64,000 bases of DNA from Waltergamsia citrina (Eukaryota; Ascomycota; Sordariomycetes; Hypocreales; Bionectriaceae), in the NCBI GenBank assembly GCA_022814615.1, contig JAKLNE010000017.1, forward strand, positions 372,001-436,000. Reading direction: 5' to 3'. The position numbers were made by a program, and so were the translations under genes. Positions within the stretch are counted from its first letter, which is position 1. Each line of letters starts with the position of its first letter. Positions 53,445 to 64,000 of the stretch are shown one piece after another. The notes under the pieces were generated by a model that worked only from the letters and a program-made list of their open reading frames with translations, ran no database searches and was not told the DNA's origin.

Positions 53445-55915
53445 GATGTTGGTTTTTCGTTTGATTAGATAGAAAGGACAATGGAGTGACTGAATGCTTA
53501 TATTTTCTTCCGCCGCTGGAATATTAAGACGAGGGTCTGGAACACGTGAATTGATTCGGAGTAAGCCAGGGATGTTGAATTGAACTCGGCGGAGAAGAGA
53601 AATTGAGCTATGTCACCTACTGAAGCTGTTGGCGGGGCTTTCTCCGCTTCTGTGGACCAGCGTGGCAACTACTTATTATAAATTCGAGCCCATTGAATTG
53701 TTTAGGGGGCGGTTAAAAGTGCATTTGTAAACATTGCCCCTCTCTTCATCACACAAGGTAGCAATACGAGTACTCTCGAAGTGGCGTTTAATGCGGAGTT
53801 GGTGGGCATTGTTGAATGTTTCCAAGGCGCCACAGTTGGAGTTGGTGTTTAGATAGACCAGCAACAGAAGCCGAACAAAGAACTTAAGAACAGGAATTTT
53901 TCTGTGTAAGGGAAACTGCGGCAGAACTCTATCCCGTTAAAAAGCAAGACAGATCCATGATGCCTACTATTTGGGTCGATCGCACCAACGGTCCTGCAGA
54001 AAGCAAGATACATAACGTCTACTCGAGCCATAGGAGATGATCTCCCATCTTCTGACTCGCTCCGGATAGCTCTGAAGAAGGCGGTGATACTTAAAGGACT
54101 CGCCACATCAACTGCCACATTGGTTGGCCTGAATTTCAGAAGGTCTATTGTCTTTGCTTGATTCTTCCAGATTGCACGTCTCTCCGACATTGCAACCTCA
54201 TCCCACCAAGAGAACGACGTGTAAGTAGAGGCCAATTGGCATCGGCCAACTCCCAAAACTCGACACAACGCTGAGGTCAATATTAATACAATTGATAATT
54301 TTCTCTCATTGCGTCAGGCCAATTGTGGGTGGCGTCTTCATCTAGCGAAGCCCAACAACTTCAGATTGTGATAATTTCACATTTGTCGGAAAACAGCCGG
54401 TGCGCACAAGAAGAATGTCAACAATCACGATCTTGGTACACTGTTCTTCAAGGTCCTGCTGATCTCCTCAATATGTAGGCACAGTCTTTGAAGTTGGCAG
54501 AGCCGCCCTCAGCATTCTCTATACGTTCGTGTAAGCATAATACGCGTAGATCTGATTTAGAGGCCGTAGCGCACGGAGCACAAGGCGTAATGCCCCTCAC
54601 CGTGGAACAATCCGTAAGCCAATACCACAGGGGGATAACTACCATATTTGGAAAATGTCAGACGGGCCGCAATTGGCGTCAGCTTCGGCGGACCAGGGAG
54701 CTGGCGGCGAGCGTGTAGCGCTGTCCATTGCATCAGATTGGCAGGGTGAGAGTCTCCAAGATATATTTCGGCCTTGCGTTCATTTTATGAGCCATAGCCC
54801 CTCTGAGCTATACATACAACATTTCTCATGACACGCGGAAAGATATCGATCTTATGACAAGGGGTTGCTTACATGTATCCCTGTCGCAATTCACGTCGAC
54901 TCGACAGGACCTGCCAGGAACGGGTCACGATCCCTTTGGCAATCCCAATTAGTTTCGGTCTTAACCCTAAACAGAGTATCCTGACTTGTTCCTTTTTTGG
55001 GCGATGAGCGGGAGGAAGTCGGATAAATTGGTGGTTAGCGACCGAGGGTCTTTCGCCTGTCCGAGCCCCGTGAATCCTCACACCTGCCATTAATATTTAG
55101 TAGTGAAATGTTAAATGGATTTGGCTTCCAAGGAAGAAATTGACGAAAAAGAATCGAAAGCCCCGTCGCATGGGGTTTCAAACCCCTATGTCTGTTCCGA
55201 GTTACGAGTACGCGTACTCGGACAAGGTACATGTAGACGGGGAATAGCGGCCCCGACACGGAGCAACAGACATGGCCGACTGGGTGGTCTAAACGTACTG
55301 CAAAAGGTTTACGAGGCGAGTCCGAGGACAACGATGCCTCGGCCAAGGCCAATTCTTCTCCACAGCTGTGATGCCCCTCGGCATCACACCCACTTGTCCA
55401 TAAAATAAGGTAGAAAATTAGGCCGTCTCTGATTCGATCACCCCGAGCGACAGTGACGCGCTTTCACTGGCGGCCGCGGTGCGAACTGCATATCGTCATT
55501 GGGGTTGATCATCCTGTCTTGTCCTCCCCTGTCCCACACCTTGTGTTTTGCCGTCTGTTGTGTTCCCCCATCGAATTGATTATCTCTCTTTCAATCACAG
55601 CAATCGCTTTTGCAATAGACTGTACATACTGGCATTGTTTCTGATCTTTTTCTTGTCGCGGCTATCTCGACCAACAGAGAAGACCTTGTAGTGTTGCTGC
55701 TGTATCAGGGCTATCCGCCCCTGTCCCTGGGACCTCTTCCATTTTCCGACTGTCACTGTCTCATTGTGACCCTCATTGACGTCAAAGGCCGCTTCAACTG
55801 TCGCTATCTTCACTGCAACCCGAAAAACTCGAGGCCAGACAACAAGACGCAATATCGATACTAACAATCATCGTCCCCATCCTGCAGGCAGGATAAGGGA
55901 TTTGGGAACTGAACC
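53445..55915. other. Intergenic region, no gene recognised
   Basis: About 2.5 kb. The only ORF of note (54280-53849, minus) has no ATG at its start and, from its first Met (54190), 114 residues with no family features. A GGGG-TTTCAAA-CCCC hairpin at about 55171-55186 looks like a tRNA T-arm, but no tRNA fits around it. The plus-strand right end is CT-rich and should be the promoter of the FAD oxidoreductase gene. Confidence 0.45.
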
Positions 55916-57564
55916 ATGGCTCCTAGCTCGCCAACACAAAGAGTCGCCATCATTGGGACAGGACTGGCGGGCCTAACCACGGCATATCTGCTGCAACATG
56001 ACGACCAACAAAGGTACAGCGTGACGGTCTTTGAGCAGGTAAGGATCGATGCCTTTTATAAAGCGCTTTGATAGACATTTGCGATTTGGCTAACGCACTT
56101 GCTCACTCCCAGGCCCGTCATCTTTCCTTCGATGCTGCTTCTGTCGCCGTCCGAAACGAGAAAACCGGCGCTGTCGAACGGGTCGATCTTCCCATGCGAG
56201 CCAGCGCCGCCGGTTACTATGCGAATCTCATGAACATGTACGAGCATCTAGAGATTCCACTTCATCCCCTTCGATTTCTCTTCGTTTTCGCCGAGGCGCT
56301 ATCAAATCGCCAACGGCCGATAACACAAACGGTCGACGGCTCCAAACCCAAAACGCCTCAACCATGCGATACAAAACCAGACAATGCCGGCAATCCTCTT
56401 CGGCGCTATTTTATCCATGCCTCCAATCTCCATCAGACGCCACCCCCATGGCCGGGCAATCGAGGAGTCGTGGCGCATATTCTTGAAACATTATACCTCA
56501 TCATCTGCTATCTATGGTTCACCGTCGCATGCGCCTTTGTTTTACCGATTACCTCCTCGGACAGCGATGCAGACACCGAATCCTGCGAGAGTTTCGCCCA
56601 GTATCTTGAGCGGATATGCCTGCCTAAACGGTACATGTCACAGTATCTGCTCCCTCTCATGAGCAGTGTGTCCACGTGCACTCATAGCGAAATCCTTTCA
56701 TTCCCCGCAAGTGACGTGGTCAACTACAAGAAACTTTCGCATGGACATCATCACTACGCCGTCTGTGGTGGTGTGAATCAAGTCCAAGGCAAGTTAAGCG
56801 AATGTTTGAACGACGTTCGACTGGGCGCCCGCGTTTTGCAAGTGTCTCCGGACAGCACAACTGGGACAGTGTGTGTTCAATGGCAGTCTCTCATGTATGA
56901 ATCAAGCAAGGTCTCGGAGGAACATTTTGATCGAGTGGTACTGGCCGTGTCACCAGATGTGGCGGGCAAGATCTTCGCTCCCTTGTCAGCTATGATGGAG
57001 AGGATCCCTACGGTGCAAGTCGAGAGCTCTGTGCTGCAACCCTTCACAATTCATGAAAAAGGCAATGCCTATTCTGTATTGGAAGGTTGTAAAGGAATCG
57101 CCGGCTGTATGCACCACGGAGCAAGCGAAGAGAATACTCCGGCGCAGACGATCATGCTCAAGACGCAATTCTCTTCCAAAGACTCGCGAACAGAGGCTGT
57201 CCACACCATGCCCAGTGGAGTGATAGTCAGTACCTGTCCTCTCGAAGCTTCCCCAACTTTAGACAAGCAAACACTTCAGCACGCCAAGTTCACCAGAACG
57301 TTGCGAACCGTCGAGAGTAGAGCTGTGGTGGAAAGAATCATGGGCCGAGCTGGTACCGACCGGGGCGAGTTTCGCGATGAGAAAGACTCAGACGGAGACA
57401 GCGAAGATGGAGATGACTGGGTTAGTGGAGACGATAACGTCTGGGTAACAGGCGCTTGGTGCTGGGATGGAATGGTTCTGTTGGAAGGCTGCGTGGTCTC
57501 TGCCATGCAAGTTGCCGACGATTTTGGTGTGAATATTCCGTGGAGGAAGACTTCTTGTAGTTAG
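55916..57564 (+). CDS. FAD-dependent amine-oxidase-fold oxidoreductase
   Basis: 524 residues from exons 55916-56038 and 56113-57564 (intron of 74 bases, phase 0). The N-terminal Rossmann motif is VAIIGTGLAGLTTAYLL, followed by VTVFEQ, the usual FAD-binding strand. The substrate-side part shows VDLPMRASAAGYYANLMNMY and, near the C-terminus, WVTGAWCWDGMVLLEGCVVS, where the last FAD contact is expected. A hydrophobic stretch near residues 180-200 (LETLYLIICYLWFTVACAF) could hold the enzyme at a membrane. An acidic Asp/Glu/Gly loop precedes the C-terminal motif. The methyltransferase gene follows 373 bases downstream on the same strand. In bacteria, flavoenzymes of this kind beside SAM methyltransferases modify membrane fatty acids; that link is only an analogy here. 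Confidence 0.85.
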
Positions 57565-57937
57565 CGTAGCATTGGAACGGCCTGTATATCTAATAGAATA
57601 ATGAGACAATGCGAGACGTCACAAATATTTCTTGCAATTATTTAGATCTTGATGGATCCGAGTGCTTTTATAAGGCGACGCCTCACTTACAAGTCTTCAA
57701 CTTGACATGCTACCCTGCACTGCACAACTGCAAGAACCGGTACGTACCTCGCATCGCCACCGTGAGCATTCTCTCACCCAGCAGCAAATCATGCACTCAC
57801 TACACCCTACACCCACCTCAAGCGTGTGGCTGCCGCCGGTCGACTCATAACCTCATCCCTTACCACTGTACTCTGTGTCTCGGTTCATTTTTCTGCTTAC
57901 AAGTCTGGTCCGCGAGGCGGCCAGCACGTCAGCGAGG
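57565..57937. other. Gap between the tandem oxidoreductase and methyltransferase genes
   Basis: 373 bases on the same strand. It holds the 3' end of the first gene and the promoter of the second. Nothing coding seen. Confidence 0.5.
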
Positions 57938-59054
57938 ATGGCCACCTCATCAGGTCGAGACATTGCCTTGGCCTTCGTCGGGGGCTTCCTCACCGCTGTG
58001 ATATTGACTTTGCTGGTCGGTATTACTGTCCTTAGAAATAGCGATGTCTACGGCTTGGGCCATTGGAAGCTGAACGCTAGAATGCCGCTTACTTCCATGT
58101 GGATGAACTTGGGCTACTGGTGCGTCTCTCAGACGGCTATCCTCGCAGGAACTAGATTTGGGTATGGCACAGCTGACAACGCTACAAAATAATAGGACAG
58201 ATGCAGATGGTGAGCCTATAAACGTCTTCGAACAGGCTACCGCTGCATTACTCAAAGAGATTATGATCGAGGCCGGCCTGGTAAGCCAGGGTAAAAAGCA
58301 GGACTCCTCATCACCTAGAGCGCTCTCTGTACTCGACGTTGGCTTCGGTTGCGGTGACCAGACATGGGAGCTGGTTCGCCTTGCCCAGGCTGAGAAATGG
58401 GATGACTTTCGCTATGTCGGGCTCACGGCAAATCAGTACCAAGTCGAAGCAGCCTCAAGAAAAATCTACCAAGAGGCTGCCAAGTCAAGGCAGATCGCAG
58501 CGGAATCTTTCAAACTCTTCCACGCCAATGCCGCCGTGCCAAAAGCGTGGAAGCCACCTATTCGCATCGCTGTTGAGTCTCTTGCCGAAGAAAAATTCTC
58601 TGACAGGTGGTTCCTGGCACTGGACTGTCTTTATCACTTCTCACCGTCGCGTAAGCCAATCTTGGAGTATGCAGCTCGACAGTTGGGCGCGAATTTTATG
58701 GCTTTTGATCTGGTGCTCAACGAGGCAGCCTCTTGGAAAGACACTATGGCTGTTCGAGCCGTAGGGGTGATGATGGGATGCCCCGTGCGCACTTTTTTGA
58801 CAGAGCAGCAGTACCGAGATCAATTGGTGGAGTGCGGCTACGACAAGGATAGTATCATTATCCGCAACATCTCCGAGCACACGTTTCCCGGCGTTGTTAA
58901 GTTTTTAGAAGACCAAGAGCGCGCCCTGAGCCAATATGGCATCTCTTTAGGTGGGTATAAACTCGCTGGCAGGCTCTTTGATTGGTTTGGGAGATCTCGC
59001 GTTGTTAAAGCTTCAATCGTTGTTGCGCGGGTTAGCGACAGAAACGCACAATGA
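57938..59054 (+). CDS. Membrane-anchored SAM-dependent methyltransferase
   Basis: 346 residues from exons 57938-58119 and 58196-59054 (intron of 76 bases, GTGCGT to ATAATAG). A single N-terminal membrane segment lies at about residues 8-31 (IALAFVGGFLTAVILTLLVG). After it comes LTSMWMNLGYWTDADGEPI, a pattern seen before methyltransferase domains acting on lipids, and the SAM-binding motif VLDVGFGCGD at residues 106-115. A second motif WFLALDCLYHFSPSR fits the acidic ribose contact and post-II region. A C-terminal stretch near residues 280-340 may help binding. The ATG at 57938 is the first that gives the signal anchor. Its tandem position behind the FAD enzyme suggests one pathway, but no substrate is known. 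Confidence 0.85.
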
Positions 59055-60865
59055 GAACGCGGATGAGATTAAAATTAATTTCATTTTCCCGCTACGTGCC
59101 GCCAGCCTGGCAAGCACTTGATCGGCTAACCCTGATGGAGGAGGGCGGCCGATTAGCAGCCCCAGGCTGTTCAGCTCGGCATCAAGAGCCACAGCAAGGA
59201 GGCTAGGGCGTTTTTAGATCTCTGGATGACGACAGGATCCGCACAATATCTCTTGAATAATATGACGGATTATCCCGGCTTGTTGACGATATTTTCTTTT
59301 TTTTTTCTTTCCTTTTGTCTGTTTCAACATCTCCCCACCAGGATCTGTAGCTGAAAAAGCCGCCCGTAACTTTCGATGTGTTGAGTGTGGGATGGCGCGA
59401 GGTCTTATTAGAAGACACTGAATAAGCCGATGCACAGAACTTTGGACAACCCGTACCCTTGTTTCGTTCCTGATGATCCTTTAGCAAGGGTTCGCGATCT
59501 GATCATCTGGCATTTTCGAATCTTACATGCGAGTATTGGTCGAAAAAGAAGCTGGGGGGAATACTCGAATCACTCGGGACCTTGGCGTTTACAGCAGTCG
59601 AATGATTATTTTACGTATGAGGCCTAGCCAAGGTCGCATCTGGTCATTCCTCGCTACCTGGGGCTTACACGTCGGTAATTGGCAATCGCTTCCTCCAGGC
59701 TCAAAAGTGAGCAAGCGACCCGGGGTATACGATCCTTTTCTGCAGTCGTAAGGGATGTGTCCACTGTCAGCATTCCATATTCTGGAGAACGAAGCAGAAC
59801 ATTGCGCTCGACTTGATGCTGGGTTTGCAACAGGGAGCTATGTACGCACATTGTGTTTAATGATCATGGTTACGGAAGAAGAGGAAAGCAGCTGGTCAAA
59901 TGTCACTCCATCGCACTAACAGATGGGGACGGTAAACTCCTCGTTTCACTCTAACCGGCTAGCACAGAGTCCGTCTGTTCTTTATTACTCCCGAATGTGC
60001 GGGAAACGAATTCGACAGGGTCTCCGAACTATGTGATCCTCGAGGATTGGCCGCCGTTTACTTCTAGTACGGGTCATCACAAAATGCGTTAATACTTGTT
60101 GAGTGTTGCCCCTCGACCTTGAACAGCAGGCACACAGAGGGCCTCCAAGCAGGGTTGGGGTTGGTCCAAAAAGGAGTGTGTCCGCCGCTAATTCAGTAAC
60201 GAAGACCAGGGTCCGGTAGTAGCCATCTCGCCAAAAGGAAACAAAATGGCACTTGTTCAGGGGGATGGGCGAAAAGTGCCGGGGTCTTGGTGGTGATCGC
60301 TGCGGGACCTTGCTTTTTCTCACCGTGACGATCCCCACATCGACTTGGTAGCTGCATGCTAGTATCATCACTTCACAGCCCGTTCATTCTTAGTACGATG
60401 GAGGTCAATCACAACGAACGGGCATGTTCCTTTTCACACTTGGCTCCGGGAAACTTATCAGCTAGCGGAGATTCGCAGGCCCAGCTGGCTGGATCAGGGG
60501 TTTGTCAACGGATCAGAAGGAGCCGGGTTTATACTGGATTGGACCTGGGGGGGATGGTCGGTGCCGCCCTCGTGCTGATAATGATATTAATTCTGACGGG
60601 TGGGCCAGCAATGTTCGTTTTCATTTCCTTTTCATCCTATTACTTGTGAGTCAAAAATTACTCGCGGAATGTGTAGAGCACCTATGAGCGCATAGCAATT
60701 GGTTCTTCTAATGGCCACACGGCTGATCAAGTTGTAAGTACAGACGGATAGATTTCTTTCTGTCATCCTCGGGCGCCGCCGCTAACATGGTATCCAGACC
60801 TGCTCGGACCATGTCTATAGGAAGACATTGAGAAAGACAGTGTCCTAGTCGACAAGTCAATTAGC
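59055..60865. other. Intergenic region, no gene recognised
   Basis: About 1.8 kb. A pyrimidine-rich T tract lies at 59290-59315. Short frames here have no family features. The right end should hold the promoter and leader of the large disordered-protein gene. Confidence 0.45.
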
Positions 60866-63800
60866 ATGACATCGGCACAAACCCGGCTGCGGGCGCGGTC
60901 GCTCTCAGAAAGCGACCACTCAGGGCGCCCGCGGCCGGCAAAGCTCGGTGGTCCTGATGCCTCAGGGATTGAGGCCAACAAGCGAGCTGCCTTGCCTCGT
61001 GCGGCTTCAGCTATGAATATGCGTAGCATCGCTAACATCACCACCGACAACCAAGAGTGCGATGACCCTGAGCGTGCTTTCCGTGATATCGCAAGGGAGC
61101 AAGTGGATAGAGAGACGCTACGCGCCTTGGCTCAATTCTTTAGGAGCACAGGGCCGCCGACGGGTTCGCATCCACCCTCTGTTCAAAACTGCTTTGGAGT
61201 GTCTGGTGGAGGGATCGACAAGGACAAGAGGTGGTCAAAATTCTCACTGAAGAAAGGCCCTAGCAAAGGCAGGCTGAGGCCCACGTCACTTCATTTGGGA
61301 GAACACACGGTACTCAGGACTACGAGTGCTGGCCATACATACATGGCCATCTCCATTCCTGCGGCGTATGCAGCTCGTGAGAAACGTAACACTCTTGCGC
61401 CTCGTAAGCGCCACACGCTCGCCAGTTCACAAAGCGCCGGTGATCTACAGCGCACTACTAGCCAGTCTACCATTGGGGAAGAAGATCAAAACGGACAATC
61501 CGTATTGAAGGACGGAGATTTGGGTGTCGTTGTGTCTCGGGCAGCTTCATGGCACGATCGTGACTCTTTCACACTCTCTATCCGGGTATCGACTGCGGAG
61601 CGTGGTGTGAGAACTTTCTTGAGTCTGGTGGACGAATGGTTGGAAGATCAAAACACGGAACAGGATCATCAGACTTCCCACAAGGAAATGAGGATCAAGG
61701 GCTCAAGCCAAAGTGGTAACACCGCAAACCCACGGGCCTCAACCCAAAAAAGGTCACGAATTGTAGAAGAAGAAGACGAGGATGACGAAGAAGGCGGAAA
61801 TCCAAGTATCGCGTTGTCGTCGCCGATTACTGTCAAAGAAGCGCCCGCCTTGAAAACGGAACCGCCAACCACGCCGCCGCCGACCGAATCTCATGAGACC
61901 AGTTTTCTGAATCTCGACCGGGCAAGCTTCCCCCGCGGCGTTGACGCTCCGGAAGCTCCTTCACATATTGCATCGAAGGCTTCCTCGGTGCTTGGACTAT
62001 CTGATAATGCGAAGGGCTCGCCGCGATCATCCAAGTCACCCAAGTCGCAGAAGAAACCATCCAGCCTCAATGTGAAGTCCCGGTTGCAAGTTCCAGAGAC
62101 TTCGGTCATACCTGAATCCCCAGGGTTTCCAAAGATGCTCGCAAGCATGGAATTTCCTTCCCCTCCGGAGAGCCTTCGCTCCCATTCAGCGAGCAACAGT
62201 GTGTCATCTGCTGGCATGTCACCTCCGCCACCACACGCCTCGACAGCCACCCTTCCCACCAACCTTGACTCTCGCGTAATGCAACTGTCACGGCCACCTT
62301 TGCGGCACCACAAATCAGATGGCATTGCGCAAGCTTCTGCCGTCCGAAGGTCTACCATGTCGAGCGCTCGCGGGAGTGGTATGGGGTCTACAGATGCATC
62401 CTCGAGTCGCGCTTCCCGCCCGTATCATTATGATACGCCAGCTGCGGCCTCCCGTGATCAGTCTTCCACAAGGGGCCGGAACCCCAGATCCAGAAGCCAA
62501 GCCTCGTTTGACTCACAATCTATCGTCAGCACTGTTAATTCGTCATTCCAATCTACTGCGATTACCGACAATCCTCGTTATTCCTTGAGAAGCGACACAT
62601 CAATGGCTAGTGATGCCACGGCTACAACCGAAGCTTATGGTAAAGATCGCCAGGACCCTCGCGATTCTGCAGATTCTACGACCCTGGGAACAGACTCAGG
62701 CAGAGAGCATAGGCGATCTGAGACCCCTGCTTCGCTCAGGTCTGTCTCATCCACTGGTACAACGGCCACGACGGCCACGGCAGCGAGTCTACGGGAGCGA
62801 AGAATGGCACGCAGAGCCAAAATCCGCGAGAAGGTGCAGCGTGACCTTGATGCGAACAAAGCAAATCAACTGGCTGGCCCCAATTCTGCTGCTGCCAAAA
62901 CAGATTCAGTAGACTCGCCGGTTCTTGGTTGGTTCCCTCAGAACACGCCAGGCGGTTCTCGCAAGACCGCCGCTCAAGGGTCGTCTCGACTTGCTCATCA
63001 GCAAGTTCCGTCACCTGATAACTCGGCTCAGCCGAGTCCAACGTTTGGTGGACCTCTACGGAGCCCAGCTCGCGATATCACTCAATTCATTCCTGAAACT
63101 GTTGACGAGTCAGCGTCGCCTGTGACGCCAACAGCCCCCAAATCCAGTGGTAGCTGTACATTCACCCCTATCATGACGGTGGCAGAGGAGCCTGGGGAAG
63201 AAACTTCGCCCGGGCTGACCATGACTCCCATTATGGTTGTGGCCAACATCGATAACACCGATACTCCACCACAATCGTCTTCCCTACGCCCGCTATCTCT
63301 GCTAAGCACCGGGTCAACGTCTCCTCATCCCCCGTCACGATCGTCGCTCCGCCCAGACAATAGAACGAGTAGCTGGCAAAGACCGTTCCCTGTCAGGGTT
63401 TCCAAGAACCAGCTTGATCTGACGGTCAATACCAACACTAAATCCAAGCGCGGCAGCACTCCTCACATCCCGACTCCTCCTATATCTCCCGAGGCACGAG
63501 TACCCTCGCCCAGGTTCAGCCGGCCAATGTCTGCTATTCCATCCGGCTCAGCCCGACCTTCCGAAACCGAGACTGCGAGACAGTCAACGCAGTCGGCCTC
63601 AGAGCCTTCGAGCTCGACAGACAAGGAGACGCAATGGCTATCGGCTCATCAGCGTCAGACCGCTCACGAATGGCGTCTGGCCGCGCTCAGGGAACGCATG
63701 CGGCGAGAACGATTGGAAGAGAAGGACCCAAGCTCGGATCGTCTCAGCAGGCTGTCTGTTGTCTCAAGCTCAGAGGAGGGTGAAGAGAAGACCGAGGACG

Positions 63801-64000
63801 CAGGCGAAGTCGAGGACTTGAAACAGAAGCAGAAGAGGGAACGGGACCATCGCAGCACTTTGAGAGCCCTCAGTGCTAACGCTGCCTCCAACACTGGCGC
63901 CAGCGGAAAGCCTCGCCCTTCTTTCCAGGACCTCAGGAAGAACTTGATTCCTGAAGTGGATGATCAGGGTGAGGTCGCCGTGACCGCAGCGGAGATGGAG
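60866..64000 (+). CDS. Large Ser/Thr-rich disordered protein, 3' end cut by the window
   Basis: From the ATG at 60866 one frame stays open for 1045 codons to the right edge without a stop, so the gene is 3'-partial. The N-terminal 230 residues are the only partly ordered part: a helical segment near EQVDRETLRALAQFFRSTG, then AGHTYMAISIPAAYAAREKR, and VRTFLSLVDEWLEDQ. The rest is rich in Ser, Thr, Pro, Arg and Asp/Glu, with many SxS/TP pairs that could be phosphorylation sites and basic patches such as SLRERRMARRAKIREKVQRD. A charged helix near residues 925-950 (TAHEWRLAALRERMRRERLE) may form a coiled coil. No known domain is recognised. Such proteins often are scaffold or polarity factors in fungi, but that is only a guess. 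An upstream first exon is not excluded. Confidence 0.75.
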   Translation, partial: MTSAQTRLRARSLSESDHSGRPRPAKLGGPDASGIEANKRAALPRAASAMNMRSIANITTDNQECDDPERAFRDIAREQVDRETLRALAQFFRSTGPPTGSHPPSVQNCFGVSGGGIDKDKRWSKFSLKKGPSKGRLRPTSLHLGEHTVLRTTSAGHTYMAISIPAAYAAREKRNTLAPRKRHTLASSQSAGDLQRTTSQSTIGEEDQNGQSVLKDGDLGVVVSRAASWHDRDSFTLSIRVSTAERGVRTFLSLVDEWLEDQNTEQDHQTSHKEMRIKGSSQSGNTANPRASTQKRSRIVEEEDEDDEEGGNPSIALSSPITVKEAPALKTEPPTTPPPTESHETSFLNLDRASFPRGVDAPEAPSHIASKASSVLGLSDNAKGSPRSSKSPKSQKKPSSLNVKSRLQVPETSVIPESPGFPKMLASMEFPSPPESLRSHSASNSVSSAGMSPPPPHASTATLPTNLDSRVMQLSRPPLRHHKSDGIAQASAVRRSTMSSARGSGMGSTDASSSRASRPYHYDTPAAASRDQSSTRGRNPRSRSQASFDSQSIVSTVNSSFQSTAITDNPRYSLRSDTSMASDATATTEAYGKDRQDPRDSADSTTLGTDSGREHRRSETPASLRSVSSTGTTATTATAASLRERRMARRAKIREKVQRDLDANKANQLAGPNSAAAKTDSVDSPVLGWFPQNTPGGSRKTAAQGSSRLAHQQVPSPDNSAQPSPTFGGPLRSPARDITQFIPETVDESASPVTPTAPKSSGSCTFTPIMTVAEEPGEETSPGLTMTPIMVVANIDNTDTPPQSSSLRPLSLLSTGSTSPHPPSRSSLRPDNRTSSWQRPFPVRVSKNQLDLTVNTNTKSKRGSTPHIPTPPISPEARVPSPRFSRPMSAIPSGSARPSETETARQSTQSASEPSSSTDKETQWLSAHQRQTAHEWRLAALRERMRRERLEEKDPSSDRLSRLSVVSSSEEGEEKTEDAGEVEDLKQKQKRERDHRSTLRALSANAASNTGASGKPRPSFQDLRKNLIPEVDDQGEVAVTAAEME

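Noticed and set aside
53849..54280. 143-codon minus-strand ORF
   Set aside because: Starts at TTG; from its first Met the composition is not convincing and no family is recognised.
55141..55330. tRNA gene suggested by GGGGTTTCAAACCCC and GGCCGACTGGGTGGTC
   Set aside because: The two motifs cannot be placed in one cloverleaf with an acceptor stem and anticodon arm at normal spacing.

Overview
The window is nuclear DNA of a filamentous ascomycete (Pezizomycotina, probably Sordariomycetes). The coding genes are split by short introns of about 48 to 101 bases with GT-AG ends and CTAAC-type branch points. Two genes are Zn(II)2Cys6 regulators, and several proteins match families of that group: an Anp1-type mannosyltransferase, a KRE2/MNT1-type GT15 enzyme, a Golgi apyrase, an NLP and an Asi-like RING protein. 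I had no database, so the species is not determined. I rebuilt exon borders by eye and checked that reading phase is kept through every joined gene.

Layout. 1-6.2 kb (minus): the 5' part of a GBF1/Gea-type ARF exchange factor running off the left edge, then an Anp1/Mnn9-family mannosyltransferase. 6.2-8.25 kb: no resolved gene, but exon-like minus-strand fragments. 8.25-19.6 kb: a compact housekeeping block with MTR3 (RNA exosome), an Asi-like membrane RING protein, SEN34 (tRNA splicing), ELP4 (Elongator), RPB8 (RNA polymerase subunit), a Nudix hydrolase and a Hikeshi/OPI10 protein. 20-25.9 kb (minus): Golgi apyrase, a hypothetical protein, and a HEI10/CCNB1IP1-like meiotic RING protein preceded by a long trinucleotide repeat. 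28-30.4 kb: a Zn2Cys6 regulator, followed by about 5 kb without a recognisable gene. 35.6-39.4 kb: the NEDD8 E1 subunit ULA1, head-to-head with a degenerate G-protein alpha subunit. 39.8-44.2 kb: an NLP and a GT15 mannosyltransferase. 45.1-50.2 kb: a small metabolic cluster with the remains of a tricarballylate-dehydrogenase-like flavoprotein, an intact PrpF/aconitate-isomerase-type enzyme and a Zn2Cys6 regulator. 50.8-53.5 kb: a small ORF and an aldehyde dehydrogenase. 55.9-59.1 kb: an FAD oxidoreductase and a membrane-anchored SAM methyltransferase in tandem. 60.9-64 kb: a large, serine-rich, mostly disordered protein running off the right edge.

The points most worth following are three. 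First, the G-alpha homologue keeps full length and an intact P-loop but has lost most of the other GTPase motifs and the myristoylation glycine. Second, the PrpF/flavoprotein/regulator cluster points to aconitate or tricarballylate metabolism and has partly decayed. Third, the FAD oxidoreductase and methyltransferase are a tandem pair resembling bacterial fatty-acid-modifying pairs. No CRISPR array, rRNA or convincing tRNA was seen.
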